Positions 1 to 9,213 of a stretch of DNA of 64,000 nucleotides are shown piece by piece. The stretch is from Laterigemmans sp052161645. Lineage in GTDB: Bacteria; Planctomycetota; Planctomycetia; Pirellulales; Pirellulaceae. Each line of letters starts with the position of its first letter. Within the stretch, counting starts at the first letter, position 1. The position numbers and the translations under genes were made by a program. The stretch lies in the NCBI GenBank assembly GCA_052161645.1, contig CP197414.1, one strand, 5' to 3'. The notes below the pieces were generated by a model. It was given only the letters and a program-made list of their open reading frames with translations, was not told the origin of the DNA and did no database searches.

Positions 1-1
1 A

Positions 2-184
2 ATCCGGATGGCGCGTATAAAGCACCCCGCGAATGGGGATAACAACTCACAAGACTTTAATCACGCCGCACAAATTGTTCAAGCGTTACGCCCCAAACAA
101 CTCCCCTATTTCTACACTATCTCAGACCATCACCCCCTTGCGGAAGAAATGCACGACCCCGAAGAACCGTGCAAAAGCACTTAA
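2..184 (+). CDS. C-terminal end of an unidentified protein (5' truncated by window)
   Basis: Reading frame 2 is open from the window edge to a TAA at 182-184 and gives about 60 residues. The composition looks genuinely coding, for example the stretches NNSQDFNHAAQIVQAL and LPYFYTISDHHPLAEEMHD. No start codon need be inside the window, so this is read as the tail of a gene that begins upstream. It converges on the oxidoreductase gene that ends at 250. I do not recognise the family and cannot give a function. Confidence 0.55.
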   Translation: MRMARIKHPANGDNNSQDFNHAAQIVQALRPKQLPYFYTISDHHPLAEEMHDPEEPCKST

Positions 185-249
185 GGCGAGAAAAAACGCC
201 GTTAATTCTCGATCGTTCGAATTTGGCTGCCAGTGTAGCTCACGAAAAA

Positions 250-1725
250 TTAACGGGTGATTTCAGCAAGCACAAAGCCTTCGCGATACTCACGACGCAA
301 CAACCGATTCGCCTGCTCCGCACCACTGCCTTCGAACTGTTCAGTCTTGGGATTGTGAGTCAGCACCGGACCAGCCAATAGATCACTGCGACTGGCTCCA
401 AAGGGAGCCAATTGCTGATCCAGTTCGTCCATCAGTCGCGACCAGGCTGCCGGGATCTGGATGCCACCCGGTTCCTCAGCGTAAGGACTGGTTGCCGCCT
501 GAAAGCCGACGTTGGCCAAGTTACACCATCCGGTCGAATCGTGCCCGACTGCGATCTCGGCATTCAAGCTGCCGCGATCTCGACTGCGAACGGCGTCCAA
601 GAAGTTATTGACGTGCAGGGGCACAATGTTCTTCCCACGAAACTCGCGGATCGTCTTGCCATCGCGATCAACCGCTTTGGCATATTGACGTTGCCCCAAC
701 AGATAACCACCTTGGCACGCCACCACGTATCCGCTGCCGGGACTCTTGACTCGCTCCGCCGGTTTACTCCACCAACTCGACGGTTTGCCGTCGGGCTGCG
801 TGGAGAGATTGCTAAGTGCAATCAGGGTGGGAAACAAAGGGGTTTCAAAAATGGCGTAATGAACGTTAGGCGTGTTACCCGCGTCGTTCCAAGCCAATCG
901 TCCACCGATCGCCATGATTTTGCTGGGCGTGCTAACTGCATCTTGATAAGCCACGTTGCGGACGTCGTCCAACACATGCACTCCCCAATTCCCCATTTCG
1001 CCGCTGCCGGTATTGAAATCCCAATGCCAGTCGTAATGCAGTTGATCACGAAATAGCGGCTCCTCCTTGGCGGGACCGACCCACAGATCGTAATTAACCG
1101 AGCTGGAAATTTTCAGCGGTTCCTTGCGACGTCCGATCTGCCCGCGCACTCCTAACCTAGATGCTTGCACATATTCGATCTCACCAAGCGTCTGATCTTG
1201 ATGTAAGAACTTTTTCAATTCCGCTTGCATCGGATCGGAACGCTGTTGAGTGCCAAGCTGGACGATGCGATCATACTTTCGCGCCGCGCTGACAACTTGC
1301 CGACCTTCCCATTGGGTATGTGATAACGGTTTTTCCACATAGACATCCTTACCCGCCTCCATCGCCATAATGGCTGCCAAGCAGTGCCAGTGGTTACAAG
1401 TCGCAATTGCCACCACGTCAACCGCCGGGTCGGCGAGTAGGCGGCGCAGATCGGTGTAAGCGGTCGCACCATATTTACCAGCCAATTTCTCGGCACGATC
1501 AAGATCGGGGTCGGCGGTCGCCACCACCTTTGCCCCCTCGGCAGCGTGAAACGGCCCCGCCAATTCATTACCGCGCCCACCCGCGCCGATGATCCCAACC
1601 CCCAGCGTCTCATTCGACGCAAAGGCCTTGCTGTGACTGATCGGTAACACACTAGCCGCACCGCACAGCAAAGCGCCTCGCAACAAGTTGCGACGCGCCA
1701 AATCAATGCTTCGAGGGGATATCAT
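250..1725 (-). CDS. Tat-exported Gfo/Idh/MocA family oxidoreductase
   Basis: A 491-residue NAD(P)-dependent oxidoreductase of the Gfo/Idh/MocA type, which in planctomycetes usually acts on sugars or sugar derivatives outside the cytoplasm. A twin-arginine leader (ARRNLLRG, Arg11-Arg12, followed by a hydrophobic stretch) precedes the Rossmann motif GAGGRG at 47-52. The catalytic-type EKP motif is at 131-133. The start at 1725 is preferred over an upstream ATG at 1836 because it puts the Tat signal at the N-terminus and has an AGGA ribosome-binding sequence just before it. The substrate cannot be read from the sequence. Exported members carry their cofactor through the Tat pathway; that is family knowledge, not seen here. 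Confidence 0.9.
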   Translation of the reverse strand: MISPRSIDLARRNLLRGALLCGAASVLPISHSKAFASNETLGVGIIGAGGRGNELAGPFHAAEGAKVVATADPDLDRAEKLAGKYGATAYTDLRRLLADPAVDVVAIATCNHWHCLAAIMAMEAGKDVYVEKPLSHTQWEGRQVVSAARKYDRIVQLGTQQRSDPMQAELKKFLHQDQTLGEIEYVQASRLGVRGQIGRRKEPLKISSSVNYDLWVGPAKEEPLFRDQLHYDWHWDFNTGSGEMGNWGVHVLDDVRNVAYQDAVSTPSKIMAIGGRLAWNDAGNTPNVHYAIFETPLFPTLIALSNLSTQPDGKPSSWWSKPAERVKSPGSGYVVACQGGYLLGQRQYAKAVDRDGKTIREFRGKNIVPLHVNNFLDAVRSRDRGSLNAEIAVGHDSTGWCNLANVGFQAATSPYAEEPGGIQIPAAWSRLMDELDQQLAPFGASRSDLLAGPVLTHNPKTEQFEGSGAEQANRLLRREYREGFVLAEITR

Positions 1726-1878
1726 TGTGAGGTTCCTGTCTGAAGGGCCGGGGGTAAAACCGAAATGGAGTCGAAGGTGGAATCGAGCAACGATGAGGCC
1801 GATCTCTGCATACGGTTGTTCATTTGATCTCATCATAACAGATCAAACGGCCCCTTTCCTCAGCCCGGCAAAATCGCT

Positions 1879-2049
1879 TCATCCGTCGTGTTCGACAATG
1901 TCCATGCCCGATTCCCAGCAGCCATCGCGCAGATCGCTCGCCACGTCCAACCCGCGGCGTAGAAACATCTGTAGGGCGTTGGTCAACGACCAGCCACAAA
2001 CCAGATTGTTGCAATAGTGATCGGCATTGCCGATGGAGAGCCACGACAT
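1879..2049 (-). CDS. possible small protein of 56 residues, unknown
   Basis: In the 322-bp gap between two divergent genes the minus strand carries a 56-codon frame with coding-like third positions and a protein-like sequence (NADHYCNNLVCGW, RRGLDVASDLRDG). Its ATG at 2049 shares bases with the ATG of the GspE-like gene at 2048 on the other strand. No Shine-Dalgarno sequence is visible. It may be a real small gene, the remnant of a longer one, or chance. No function is proposed. Confidence 0.3.
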   Translation of the reverse strand: MSWLSIGNADHYCNNLVCGWSLTNALQMFLRRGLDVASDLRDGCWESGMDIVEHDG

Positions 2050-3877
2050 GATGAGGCGTGATGAGGGCAGTCGACGAGCGAACCATGGAGGCGCGGGAGA
2101 CCAGGGGGACGAGCATTCCCACAACCCCGCCCCAACGCCAAACCCAGCTCCGCCGCTGGGCAATGCGGTCTGGGGCGGCAACAGCCTAGCCGACGATCGC
2201 TTTACCCCAGAGTCACTGGAGCCAATCTGGGATAGCTGCCCGGCTGCCGGCCAAACCTTTGAGGAATCTTTGCTGGAAGCAGGGATTACCGATGCCTACG
2301 CACTGGCCGAAGCCTATGCGCAACACTATCTGCTACCACTCTTCGATCCACCGGCTGATGAACCACCGCCAATTGATCCGAGCATCGCCGCCGCGTTACC
2401 GGCGGGCGTCTGCTGCGACAACTTACTGGTCCCCCTAGCCGACGACGGCCTGACGTTGGAGGTGGCCATCGTTTCCCCCGATGCTTTGCGGTTGAAGGAA
2501 CAGCTGGAAGAGGAAACGGGACGCGTGATCCGCCCAATGTTTGCTCCGCTATCGGTAGTCGAGCGTTTACTGGCGTTTTTATATGCCGACGAAACGCGTC
2601 AGAGTAACCAGCCGGTACCGGCTGTCAAACAAGTCACCATTGCCGACGACTCAACAGCTCAACAGCTGACCGGCCAAAACTATCTCCGCCAATTGTTACA
2701 AGTCGCCCTGCGGAAGCAAGCCAGCGAAATCCACTTGGAATTCTTTGGTGATTGTTGTCGAGTTCGATTGCGCGTCAATGGCTCGCTGGTACCCCAAGCA
2801 GCACCGCAACTCCACTTGCTGCAGACGGTCCTCACATCACTTCGCAACCTGGCAAAGTTGCAAGACCATCCACCTCATGTACCGGCGACCGGTGCTTTCG
2901 AAGTGCGGTACGGCAGGCGAGGAGTGCAAATCGAACTCGACTACTGCCCGACAATTGCGGGCGCAAAAGTTACCCTGCGCCCCCATGGCCGCGACCAAGC
3001 TGCCAAACCGCTTGATCAACTGGGAATGTCGGCAGACCAGTTAACCGAGCTGCATGAAATCTTACAGCAAACCAGCGGGCTCTTGCTGCTGTGTGGGCCA
3101 GCTCGCAGCGGCAAACGCACCACGCTGTATTCCTGCCTGGCGCACCTCAGCACCAGCCAACGAACCATCTGCACCGTGGAGCATGCGGTTCGACAACAGT
3201 TGCCCGGAATCAATCAAACCCGCGTCGCCCCGGAACGCGGCCTGGGGGTCACCGAAGCAGTCAACGCCATGCTCCGGCAACAACCTGATGGGTTCATGAT
3301 CGACTGCTTGAAACACGGAGGAACCGCGGATGCTTGTCTGCAAGCTTGCCGTGCGGGCGGTTTAGTGCTGACGGCGATCGATGCTTGGCATGCCGAAGAA
3401 GCGATCGCGCGGATCGCGGCGCTCGATCCCAGCGGCGGCTCATTAGCGGGGCACCTGCTGGGAATTGTCGAACAACGCGTTTTGCCGCGCTGCTGCTCCC
3501 ACTGCCGCACCCCGTTCCAAGTCTCCCGAGACGAATTAATGACGGCCGGATTCTCGGCGGCTTGGCTCCAGCAACATGGACTGGATCAAGAAGTCTGCGA
3601 ATTTTCCGCCTCGAGCGGCTGCGATACCTGCTGCGATCAAGGCACCTTAGGCGAAGTCGCTATTTTCGACGTTGTTTCCCGCCAAAGGCTTGAGCAAATC
3701 ATCGCCGCGAAAAATCATCCAACCGAAGCGACGCAACCCCAACTCGGTTTGGCGACTCCTAAAAGCGGAGTACCCAGGCGAGCGATTACGGCCAGCCTGC
3801 TGGGCCAAGCCCTCTTGATCGCGCACCAAGGCATCATCCGTTGGCACGATTTTTCCAGCCTCAGAAAGACGTACTGA
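2048..3877 (+). CDS. GspE/PulE-family ATPase relative with degenerate active-site motifs
   Basis: 609 residues with the layout of a type II secretion/type IV pilus assembly ATPase: an N-terminal GspE-N-like region, a central N2 domain, a RecA-like core, and a CxxC pair for zinc (Cys483-Cys486 and Cys525-Cys528). The P-loop survives as GPARSGKR (350-357) but has Arg where Gly and Thr are usual. The Asp box reads VEH (377-379), the Walker B region reads MIDCLKH (417-423) instead of a GEIRD-type sequence, and the His box reads TAIDAWH (442-448). The flanking LPGINQ and LRQQPDG are typical of the family, so the alignment is secure. The start at 2048 follows GGAGAG with 7-nt spacing. Catalysis is probably weak or absent, so a structural or regulatory role in a secretion/pilus machine is inferred. 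No other secretion genes are adjacent. Confidence 0.85.
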   Translation: MMRRDEGSRRANHGGAGDQGDEHSHNPAPTPNPAPPLGNAVWGGNSLADDRFTPESLEPIWDSCPAAGQTFEESLLEAGITDAYALAEAYAQHYLLPLFDPPADEPPPIDPSIAAALPAGVCCDNLLVPLADDGLTLEVAIVSPDALRLKEQLEEETGRVIRPMFAPLSVVERLLAFLYADETRQSNQPVPAVKQVTIADDSTAQQLTGQNYLRQLLQVALRKQASEIHLEFFGDCCRVRLRVNGSLVPQAAPQLHLLQTVLTSLRNLAKLQDHPPHVPATGAFEVRYGRRGVQIELDYCPTIAGAKVTLRPHGRDQAAKPLDQLGMSADQLTELHEILQQTSGLLLLCGPARSGKRTTLYSCLAHLSTSQRTICTVEHAVRQQLPGINQTRVAPERGLGVTEAVNAMLRQQPDGFMIDCLKHGGTADACLQACRAGGLVLTAIDAWHAEEAIARIAALDPSGGSLAGHLLGIVEQRVLPRCCSHCRTPFQVSRDELMTAGFSAAWLQQHGLDQEVCEFSASSGCDTCCDQGTLGEVAIFDVVSRQRLEQIIAAKNHPTEATQPQLGLATPKSGVPRRAITASLLGQALLIAHQGIIRWHDFSSLRKTY

Positions 3878-3986
3878 CATCGCCGCCCTATTTCGGCGAT
3901 AATGCAACTAGTCCCAGATGCCTGGCGGCGACCATTTTTCGCTACGCCAAAGGGCATCAACACCTTCGTTGCCAAAGCCCGAGGGC

Positions 3987-4607
3987 ATGGAATCCCCGAT
4001 GCATAAGCCATTCCGAAGCATTCATCTGCCTGACGCCACTCAGTTGCTAAATTGCATCCGCAAAAGCGTTCTGAGCAAACTCAGCTGCGGGCTCATTGGC
4101 GTGGTTTGTATTTGCTGGCTCACCGGCTGGGCCGCGTCGCACCAGCTGTCCGCTGATGACCCTCCCCCCAAGCTGACTCTCCCCCCAGCGGAACCGATGC
4201 TACCTCCGCAACTGCCCCCTCCTAGCCCCCGCTCAGAGAACAATCAACGCCAAATCGAAGATCACTTGCGCCGCGCCATCAGCGGCGACGCGGAAGTTCA
4301 ACCGAGCGGCGATGTCGTGCTCGATTCAATTATCGACCAACTCCGCAGCAAAGGCAGCGTGCTGCAGGGCAGCGTGCTCGATCCCCACGAACCCGTTAGC
4401 CCACAATTGGGCGCACAGCAGCTGGACGCACAGCAAGCACAGCCACCCTCCGAACAAGCTTGCTTGGTGGCAGAACAATTACTTCGTTCCGCCCGTATGC
4501 TGTCGCAGCTCGATGATCACGCCAGTGACCCAGATCGCCGGCAATTAATCGATCAATTGCGCCATCAAGCAGCCCGGCTGCTGACGCCACCGCAACCTAC
4601 CAATTGA
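3987..4607 (+). CDS. exported or membrane-anchored Pro/Gln-rich hypothetical protein
   Basis: About 206 residues. A single hydrophobic segment (LIGVVCICWLTGWAAS) near residues 35-50 suggests a long signal peptide or membrane anchor. It is followed by a Pro-rich linker (PPPKLTLPPAEPMLPP) and a Gln/Ala-rich, probably helical region with short repeats (GAQQLDAQQAQ). It follows the GspE-like gene by about 110 bp on the same strand and may be co-transcribed with it. Two in-frame ATGs (3987, 3999) are possible starts; neither has ideal ribosome-binding spacing. I do not recognise a domain. Confidence 0.65.
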   Translation: MESPMHKPFRSIHLPDATQLLNCIRKSVLSKLSCGLIGVVCICWLTGWAASHQLSADDPPPKLTLPPAEPMLPPQLPPPSPRSENNQRQIEDHLRRAISGDAEVQPSGDVVLDSIIDQLRSKGSVLQGSVLDPHEPVSPQLGAQQLDAQQAQPPSEQACLVAEQLLRSARMLSQLDDHASDPDRRQLIDQLRHQAARLLTPPQPTN

Positions 4608-4737
4608 TTACCATCTACGTTGATTCAGCGACTGGCTGAATCGCAGAGATGTCGTAGACTTAAATAGTCACCGCGAATTTATCACACACGCACTACGATA
4701 ATACTGGAGCCCGGCCCAACAGTCGGTACATTTCAAG

Positions 4738-6696
4738 ATGTCGGGGCAGCTCCCAACTCGAGAAGAAAAAGCATTACGTCGTCTCCTCCCGCGACTGGAG
4801 AGTCGCTTTGCGTCCGCCAGCGATCCAGTCGAGTGGGAGCAATTTACCAGGCGGGTCCGCGAACATTTCCCAAGGTTGTTCGGTCGTTTATTTGAGCTCT
4901 ATTCCAGCCATTACGACTTTTTCTACTACCTAGAAAGTGCACTCTCGGCGGCGGCGGAAATGTGGATGGAGCGCCCGCAGGAACTCAAAGCACTCGACGC
5001 GCTGCGTGAATCCGATCCCTTCTGGTATCAAAATCAAAGGCTCGTCGGCGCCATGTGCTACGTCGACCTGTTCGCCCAGCCCGAAGACGAAACCGGTTTG
5101 GAAAAACTTCGTGAGCGAATTCCCTATCTGACGGAAATGGGGATCACCTACCTCCACTTGATGCCCATCTTCAAATCGCCCGAGGGTGATAATGACGGCG
5201 GCTATGCGATCAGCAGCTACCGCGAAACCAACCCCAGCTTGGGGACAATGGCACAACTTCGCGAACTGGCTACCGAACTGCGCCATCATGGAATTTCATT
5301 AGTTCTCGATTTCGTCTTCAATCACACCTCCGACGAACATGAATGGGCTCGCAAAGCACTGAGCGGTGATCCGGAATTCCAAGAATACTATTACATGTAT
5401 CCAGATCGCACCGTCCCCGAAGCTTACGAAGCTAGCTTGGGCGAGGTCTTTCCCGACGAACACCCCGGTGCGTTTACCTATCGCAGTCGTATTGGCAAAT
5501 GGGTTTGGACGACGTTTTACAATTATCAATGGGACCTCAATTACCAGAACCCCGAAGTCTTCGTGCAGATGTTGCGCGAGATGTTGTTCTTGGCCAACCA
5601 GGGTGTCGAAGTCTTACGAATGGATGCCGTCGCTTTTATCTGGAAAAAAGTGGGCACCAATTGCCAGAACCTGCCACAAGCCCACTGGTTATTGCAAGCC
5701 TTCAACGCGGCCGTGGCAATGTCAGCCCCGGCAATGGTCTTCAAGTCCGAAGCGATCGTCCATCCCGACGAGGTTCGCAAATATGTTCGCGCCGATGAAT
5801 GCCAACTCTCTTACAACCCCCAGCTAATGGCGCTGCTGTGGAACGCGCTGGCAACCCGTGAAGTCCGCTTGCTGGAAACCGCCATGCGACGGCGATTCAG
5901 CATTCCTCGTGATTGCGAATGGGTTAACTACGTCCGCAGCCATGACGATATTGGCTGGGCTATCTCCGACGAAGATATTACCGCTGTCGGCTTTGATTGC
6001 CGAGATCATCGCCGCTTTCTAACTAACTTTTACACCGGCAAATTTGCCGACAGTTTCTCCCGTGGTTTGCCCTTTCAAATCGACCCCCGCACGGGCGACG
6101 GACGGGTCAGCGGAACCACCGCATCGCTGGCCGGTCTCGAAGAAGCGTTGGAGCTGGAAGATGAAGAGTTGACCGACTTGGCGGTCAAACGCATCTTGCT
6201 GTTGCACGGCGTGATTATGACGATCGGCGGCATCCCGCTGATCTACCTCGGCGACGAACTGGCCACGCTCAATGACCGTTCCTTTGCCACCGATCCGGTC
6301 AAAGCGGGCGATTCACGCTGGGTACACCGGGGCAAGTTCGACTGGGAACGTGTCAACCTTCGCCGCGACCGCAACCATCCCGTCGGACGCGTCTACCAGG
6401 GGCTGCTGAGGCTGATTCAACTGCGTTGCCAAAACTTGGCTTTTGGTGGCGGACCAACGGAATTCATCGATACCGGCAACCCCCACGTGTTCGGCTATTT
6501 CCGCGACCACGAGGATCACGGAGTGATGATCTTGGCCAACTTTACCGAGTCACCACAACGTCTCGAGGGACGCCGCTTGCGACTGCTCGGCCTCCGCCGC
6601 ACGGTGGTCGATCAAATCTCCGGACAAACGATCACGGCCGCTCAAGAAATGCTGATGGCGCCCTATCAATTTGTGGTGCTGGCTCGCAACTCGTAA
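4738..6696 (+). CDS. amylosucrase (GH13, EC 2.4.1.4-like)
   Basis: 652 residues, close to the roughly 636 of characterised amylosucrases, which use sucrose to build an alpha-1,4-glucan and release fructose. The GH13 barrel elements are all visible: DFVFNHTSDEH near 191-201, the nucleophile Asp296 in VLRMDAVAF, the acid/base Glu338 in KSEAI, and Asp403 in the HDDIGW motif typical of amylosucrase. The helical N-terminal domain of the family is present (FxxHYDFFYYLE region). There is no signal peptide, so it should act in the cytoplasm. Trehalose synthase or sucrose hydrolase activity are alternatives within the subfamily. It stands alone; its neighbours do not form a sucrose pathway. Confidence 0.9.
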   Translation: MSGQLPTREEKALRRLLPRLESRFASASDPVEWEQFTRRVREHFPRLFGRLFELYSSHYDFFYYLESALSAAAEMWMERPQELKALDALRESDPFWYQNQRLVGAMCYVDLFAQPEDETGLEKLRERIPYLTEMGITYLHLMPIFKSPEGDNDGGYAISSYRETNPSLGTMAQLRELATELRHHGISLVLDFVFNHTSDEHEWARKALSGDPEFQEYYYMYPDRTVPEAYEASLGEVFPDEHPGAFTYRSRIGKWVWTTFYNYQWDLNYQNPEVFVQMLREMLFLANQGVEVLRMDAVAFIWKKVGTNCQNLPQAHWLLQAFNAAVAMSAPAMVFKSEAIVHPDEVRKYVRADECQLSYNPQLMALLWNALATREVRLLETAMRRRFSIPRDCEWVNYVRSHDDIGWAISDEDITAVGFDCRDHRRFLTNFYTGKFADSFSRGLPFQIDPRTGDGRVSGTTASLAGLEEALELEDEELTDLAVKRILLLHGVIMTIGGIPLIYLGDELATLNDRSFATDPVKAGDSRWVHRGKFDWERVNLRRDRNHPVGRVYQGLLRLIQLRCQNLAFGGGPTEFIDTGNPHVFGYFRDHEDHGVMILANFTESPQRLEGRRLRLLGLRRTVVDQISGQTITAAQEMLMAPYQFVVLARNS

Positions 6697-6737
6697 AACG
6701 AACAACCTGCACTCCAGTTGTCCAACAGGCAAGGCCC

Positions 6738-7868
6738 TCACACACGCCACACCTGATAGCGATCGATCACGCCATACTCGGGCCATTTTCCTTCCTTCGG
6801 TCCGGGCTGGTTCTTCATCCCGGCCAAATACAGGTAACTGCCGTCAGCCGAAAAACTGGCTGCGGTGATGCGGGCTTCGGTCTTGAGAAAACCAATTCGC
6901 TGACCATCATCGACTGCGAATAAACCGGCGTTCCAATCACCGCCGCGCAACCGTCCCGCCATCACAAACCACTCGCCCCCCGGATGCATCACCAGCGACT
7001 CCATTAATCCTTCGCCAGCTTGATCCTTGATCGTTTCCGCCAGCTTGGTCGGTGGATCCGCCCGCCAATCAAAACGCTGCCACAGCTGCCGCCCGTTGCC
7101 AGCCATTGGATCCCGCATCTCTCCCATGCCGGCGACATATAAGGAATTCCCGTCGGGGGCAAAACATATCGCGTGAATGCCACCAATATAACAGTGGCTC
7201 TTGATAATGCCCCAACTGGTGAAATCGGGTGTCCGCCAAGCTGCCACGCGATTCCCTGATGCCAAGTCCCAAACTCCCACATCGCCCATCAAGTTACCTG
7301 CTGCCAAGTATCGTCCCGTGGGATCAAAACTGACCGCCTGAACCGACGGCAGCAACGCAAAAGCATGCCGCAGTCCACCATCAGCAACAGCAAACACTTT
7401 CACCGTCGCTTCGTGACTTGCGCGCGGTGCATAGCGTTCATCACCAGCCAAATATTGTCCTGTCACCGAAGCCACCAAACTCTGGTCGGGGCTAACCGCC
7501 ATTTTCCAGGACCAGAAATCGTGAGCGGCGATTGTTCGTTCGACTGCGGCCGGTTGACTATCTGGCTGACTAGCTAATTGCACCGGTCCCGCGCCCTCAA
7601 GTCGATGAATTTGCAAATTACCGTCGTAGCCAGCCGACACCAACCGCCGCCCCTGATCAACCACCCCCACGCCGGCAACCCAACTCGCGTGCCCACCGAT
7701 CTTTTCCGCTTGCTTGCCGTCAGCTCCCACGCGGTACAGCCCATCGTGACAAGCCGCAAACAACTGCGTCCCATCCACCGAGACGGCGATGTCCATCACG
7801 CCAGTCGGAAGCGTGATCCGATTCACTTGCTTGGTTTCGATCTGCTGCGTCGTTTCAGTGTTCATCAT
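6738..7868 (-). CDS. WD40-repeat beta-propeller protein
   Basis: 376 residues with repeated WD40-like blades (VAGVGVVDQGRRLVSAGYDG, AVSFDPTGRYLAAGNLMGDVGVWD, AICFAPDGNSLYVAGMG). No signal peptide is evident. The ATG overlaps the stop of the DUF1501 gene as ATGA, so the two are translationally coupled. It is the last gene of a PSCyt-DUF1501-WD40 operon, a common planctomycete arrangement whose biochemical role is unknown. A scaffold or sensor role is inference only. Confidence 0.85.
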   Translation of the reverse strand: MMNTETTQQIETKQVNRITLPTGVMDIAVSVDGTQLFAACHDGLYRVGADGKQAEKIGGHASWVAGVGVVDQGRRLVSAGYDGNLQIHRLEGAGPVQLASQPDSQPAAVERTIAAHDFWSWKMAVSPDQSLVASVTGQYLAGDERYAPRASHEATVKVFAVADGGLRHAFALLPSVQAVSFDPTGRYLAAGNLMGDVGVWDLASGNRVAAWRTPDFTSWGIIKSHCYIGGIHAICFAPDGNSLYVAGMGEMRDPMAGNGRQLWQRFDWRADPPTKLAETIKDQAGEGLMESLVMHPGGEWFVMAGRLRGGDWNAGLFAVDDGQRIGFLKTEARITAASFSADGSYLYLAGMKNQPGPKEGKWPEYGVIDRYQVWRV

Positions 7869-9208
7869 GCGAAAAGTTCGGTAATGGGTTGGGCAGATCT
7901 CTCCACGCGATGAAACGTCGGCAGCCCAGGTAAATCATAAGTGGTATGTGGATCGATGCCCAACGCGGTAAATATCGTGGCGAATAATTGACGCTGGTCG
8001 ACAGGCTGCTCGGCAACTTGAATACCATCTTCATCAGTGCTGCCGTAAACCGTCCCCCCGCGAATACCGCAACCGGCCATCGCCAAACTCCACGCCGTGG
8101 GATAATGATCCCGGCCACGAGCTTGGTTTAACCACGGAGTGCGACCAAATTCTCCCATCACTAACACCAACGTGTCATCCAACATGCCACGCGTTTCCAA
8201 ATCAGTGATCAATTCATAAACCACTTGATCCATTTCGGGAACCAACATCTGATGGATTTCGTGGTTCAGCACATGACAGTCCCAAGGCATGCCGTTGGCG
8301 ACCATCACAAACGTCGAGCCGTGTTCCACCAAATGCCGAGCCAACAGCGTGTGCAATCCAAACGTTCCCGGTCCGTACCGATCGCGATCCGCCTGCGGCA
8401 AACGATCGAGATCAAACAAATGAGCGGCACTCATCAAGCCCCGCACCCGTTCAAAAGCCGTGTTATAAGAATCAGCCGAGGCGGCCCGTCGCTGATTGGT
8501 AAATTGTCGACTAAGAAAAGCCCTCAAGCCCTCTCTTTCTTGATGATCGAGGTCGGATAAATTTTCCGGAGGGCGGATGTTATCAAGCCCATACTCCCCG
8601 CCGAATCGCACGGGCCCATATTCGGAGCCTAACCAACCTGGCCAGTCGGCCGCCTTAAATCCCTTGAATTCGTTACCCTCCGGACAAGGATCGAGCAGCA
8701 CAAAGTTGGGCACGGGGCTCTCCAGGTCGCCCAACTGCTGGGCCACCACCGAGCCGAGAATCGGCCGCGTAAACGGCGGTCGCGGACCATCGCCGCGGGT
8801 CAACATATCGATCGCTTGAAAGTGTTCCGATGGCTCGGTGCTCATCGAGCGAATCACGGCCAGCTTGTCCATGATCGTGGCGCAGCGGGGCATCAGTTCG
8901 CTGATTTGCACACCGGGCAACGAAGTCTTTGTCACTCCAAAGGGTCCGCTCGACGGCCGTCCCGGCTTCGGATCCCAAGTCTCGAACTGACTGGGAGCAC
9001 CACACAACCACAGCAGAATGCAACGCTTGCCCCGCCGCTGCACGGTTTCCGCGAAGGCCGGTACGTTGAACAAACTCTGAAAACTGGCAACCGACGCCGC
9101 ACCCGCCATGCTCCCTTGCAAAAATAGCCGGCGATGCAACCGGTGGTCCGGGCTCCCGCAGTTCTGGATGCCACGCGATCGATGGCCAGAAGGTTTTGGT
9201 CGTTGCAT
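7865..9208 (-). CDS. DUF1501 family protein, Tat-exported
   Basis: 447 residues with a twin-arginine-like leader (HRRLFLQGSMAGAAS, Arg26-Arg27) and hallmark DUF1501 elements: LLWLCGAPSQFETWDPKP, SELMPR, RSMSTEP and LVMGEFGRTPW. The fold is related to alkaline phosphatase and sulfatase, but no member has an established reaction. It sits 5 bp after the PSCyt/DUF1553 gene and overlaps the WD40 gene by 4 bp, so the three are almost certainly one transcript. A second DUF1501/PSCyt pair lies at 56-60 kb. Confidence 0.92.
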   Translation of the reverse strand: MQRPKPSGHRSRGIQNCGSPDHRLHRRLFLQGSMAGAASVASFQSLFNVPAFAETVQRRGKRCILLWLCGAPSQFETWDPKPGRPSSGPFGVTKTSLPGVQISELMPRCATIMDKLAVIRSMSTEPSEHFQAIDMLTRGDGPRPPFTRPILGSVVAQQLGDLESPVPNFVLLDPCPEGNEFKGFKAADWPGWLGSEYGPVRFGGEYGLDNIRPPENLSDLDHQEREGLRAFLSRQFTNQRRAASADSYNTAFERVRGLMSAAHLFDLDRLPQADRDRYGPGTFGLHTLLARHLVEHGSTFVMVANGMPWDCHVLNHEIHQMLVPEMDQVVYELITDLETRGMLDDTLVLVMGEFGRTPWLNQARGRDHYPTAWSLAMAGCGIRGGTVYGSTDEDGIQVAEQPVDQRQLFATIFTALGIDPHTTYDLPGLPTFHRVERSAQPITELFA

Positions 9209-9213
9209 AGTGA

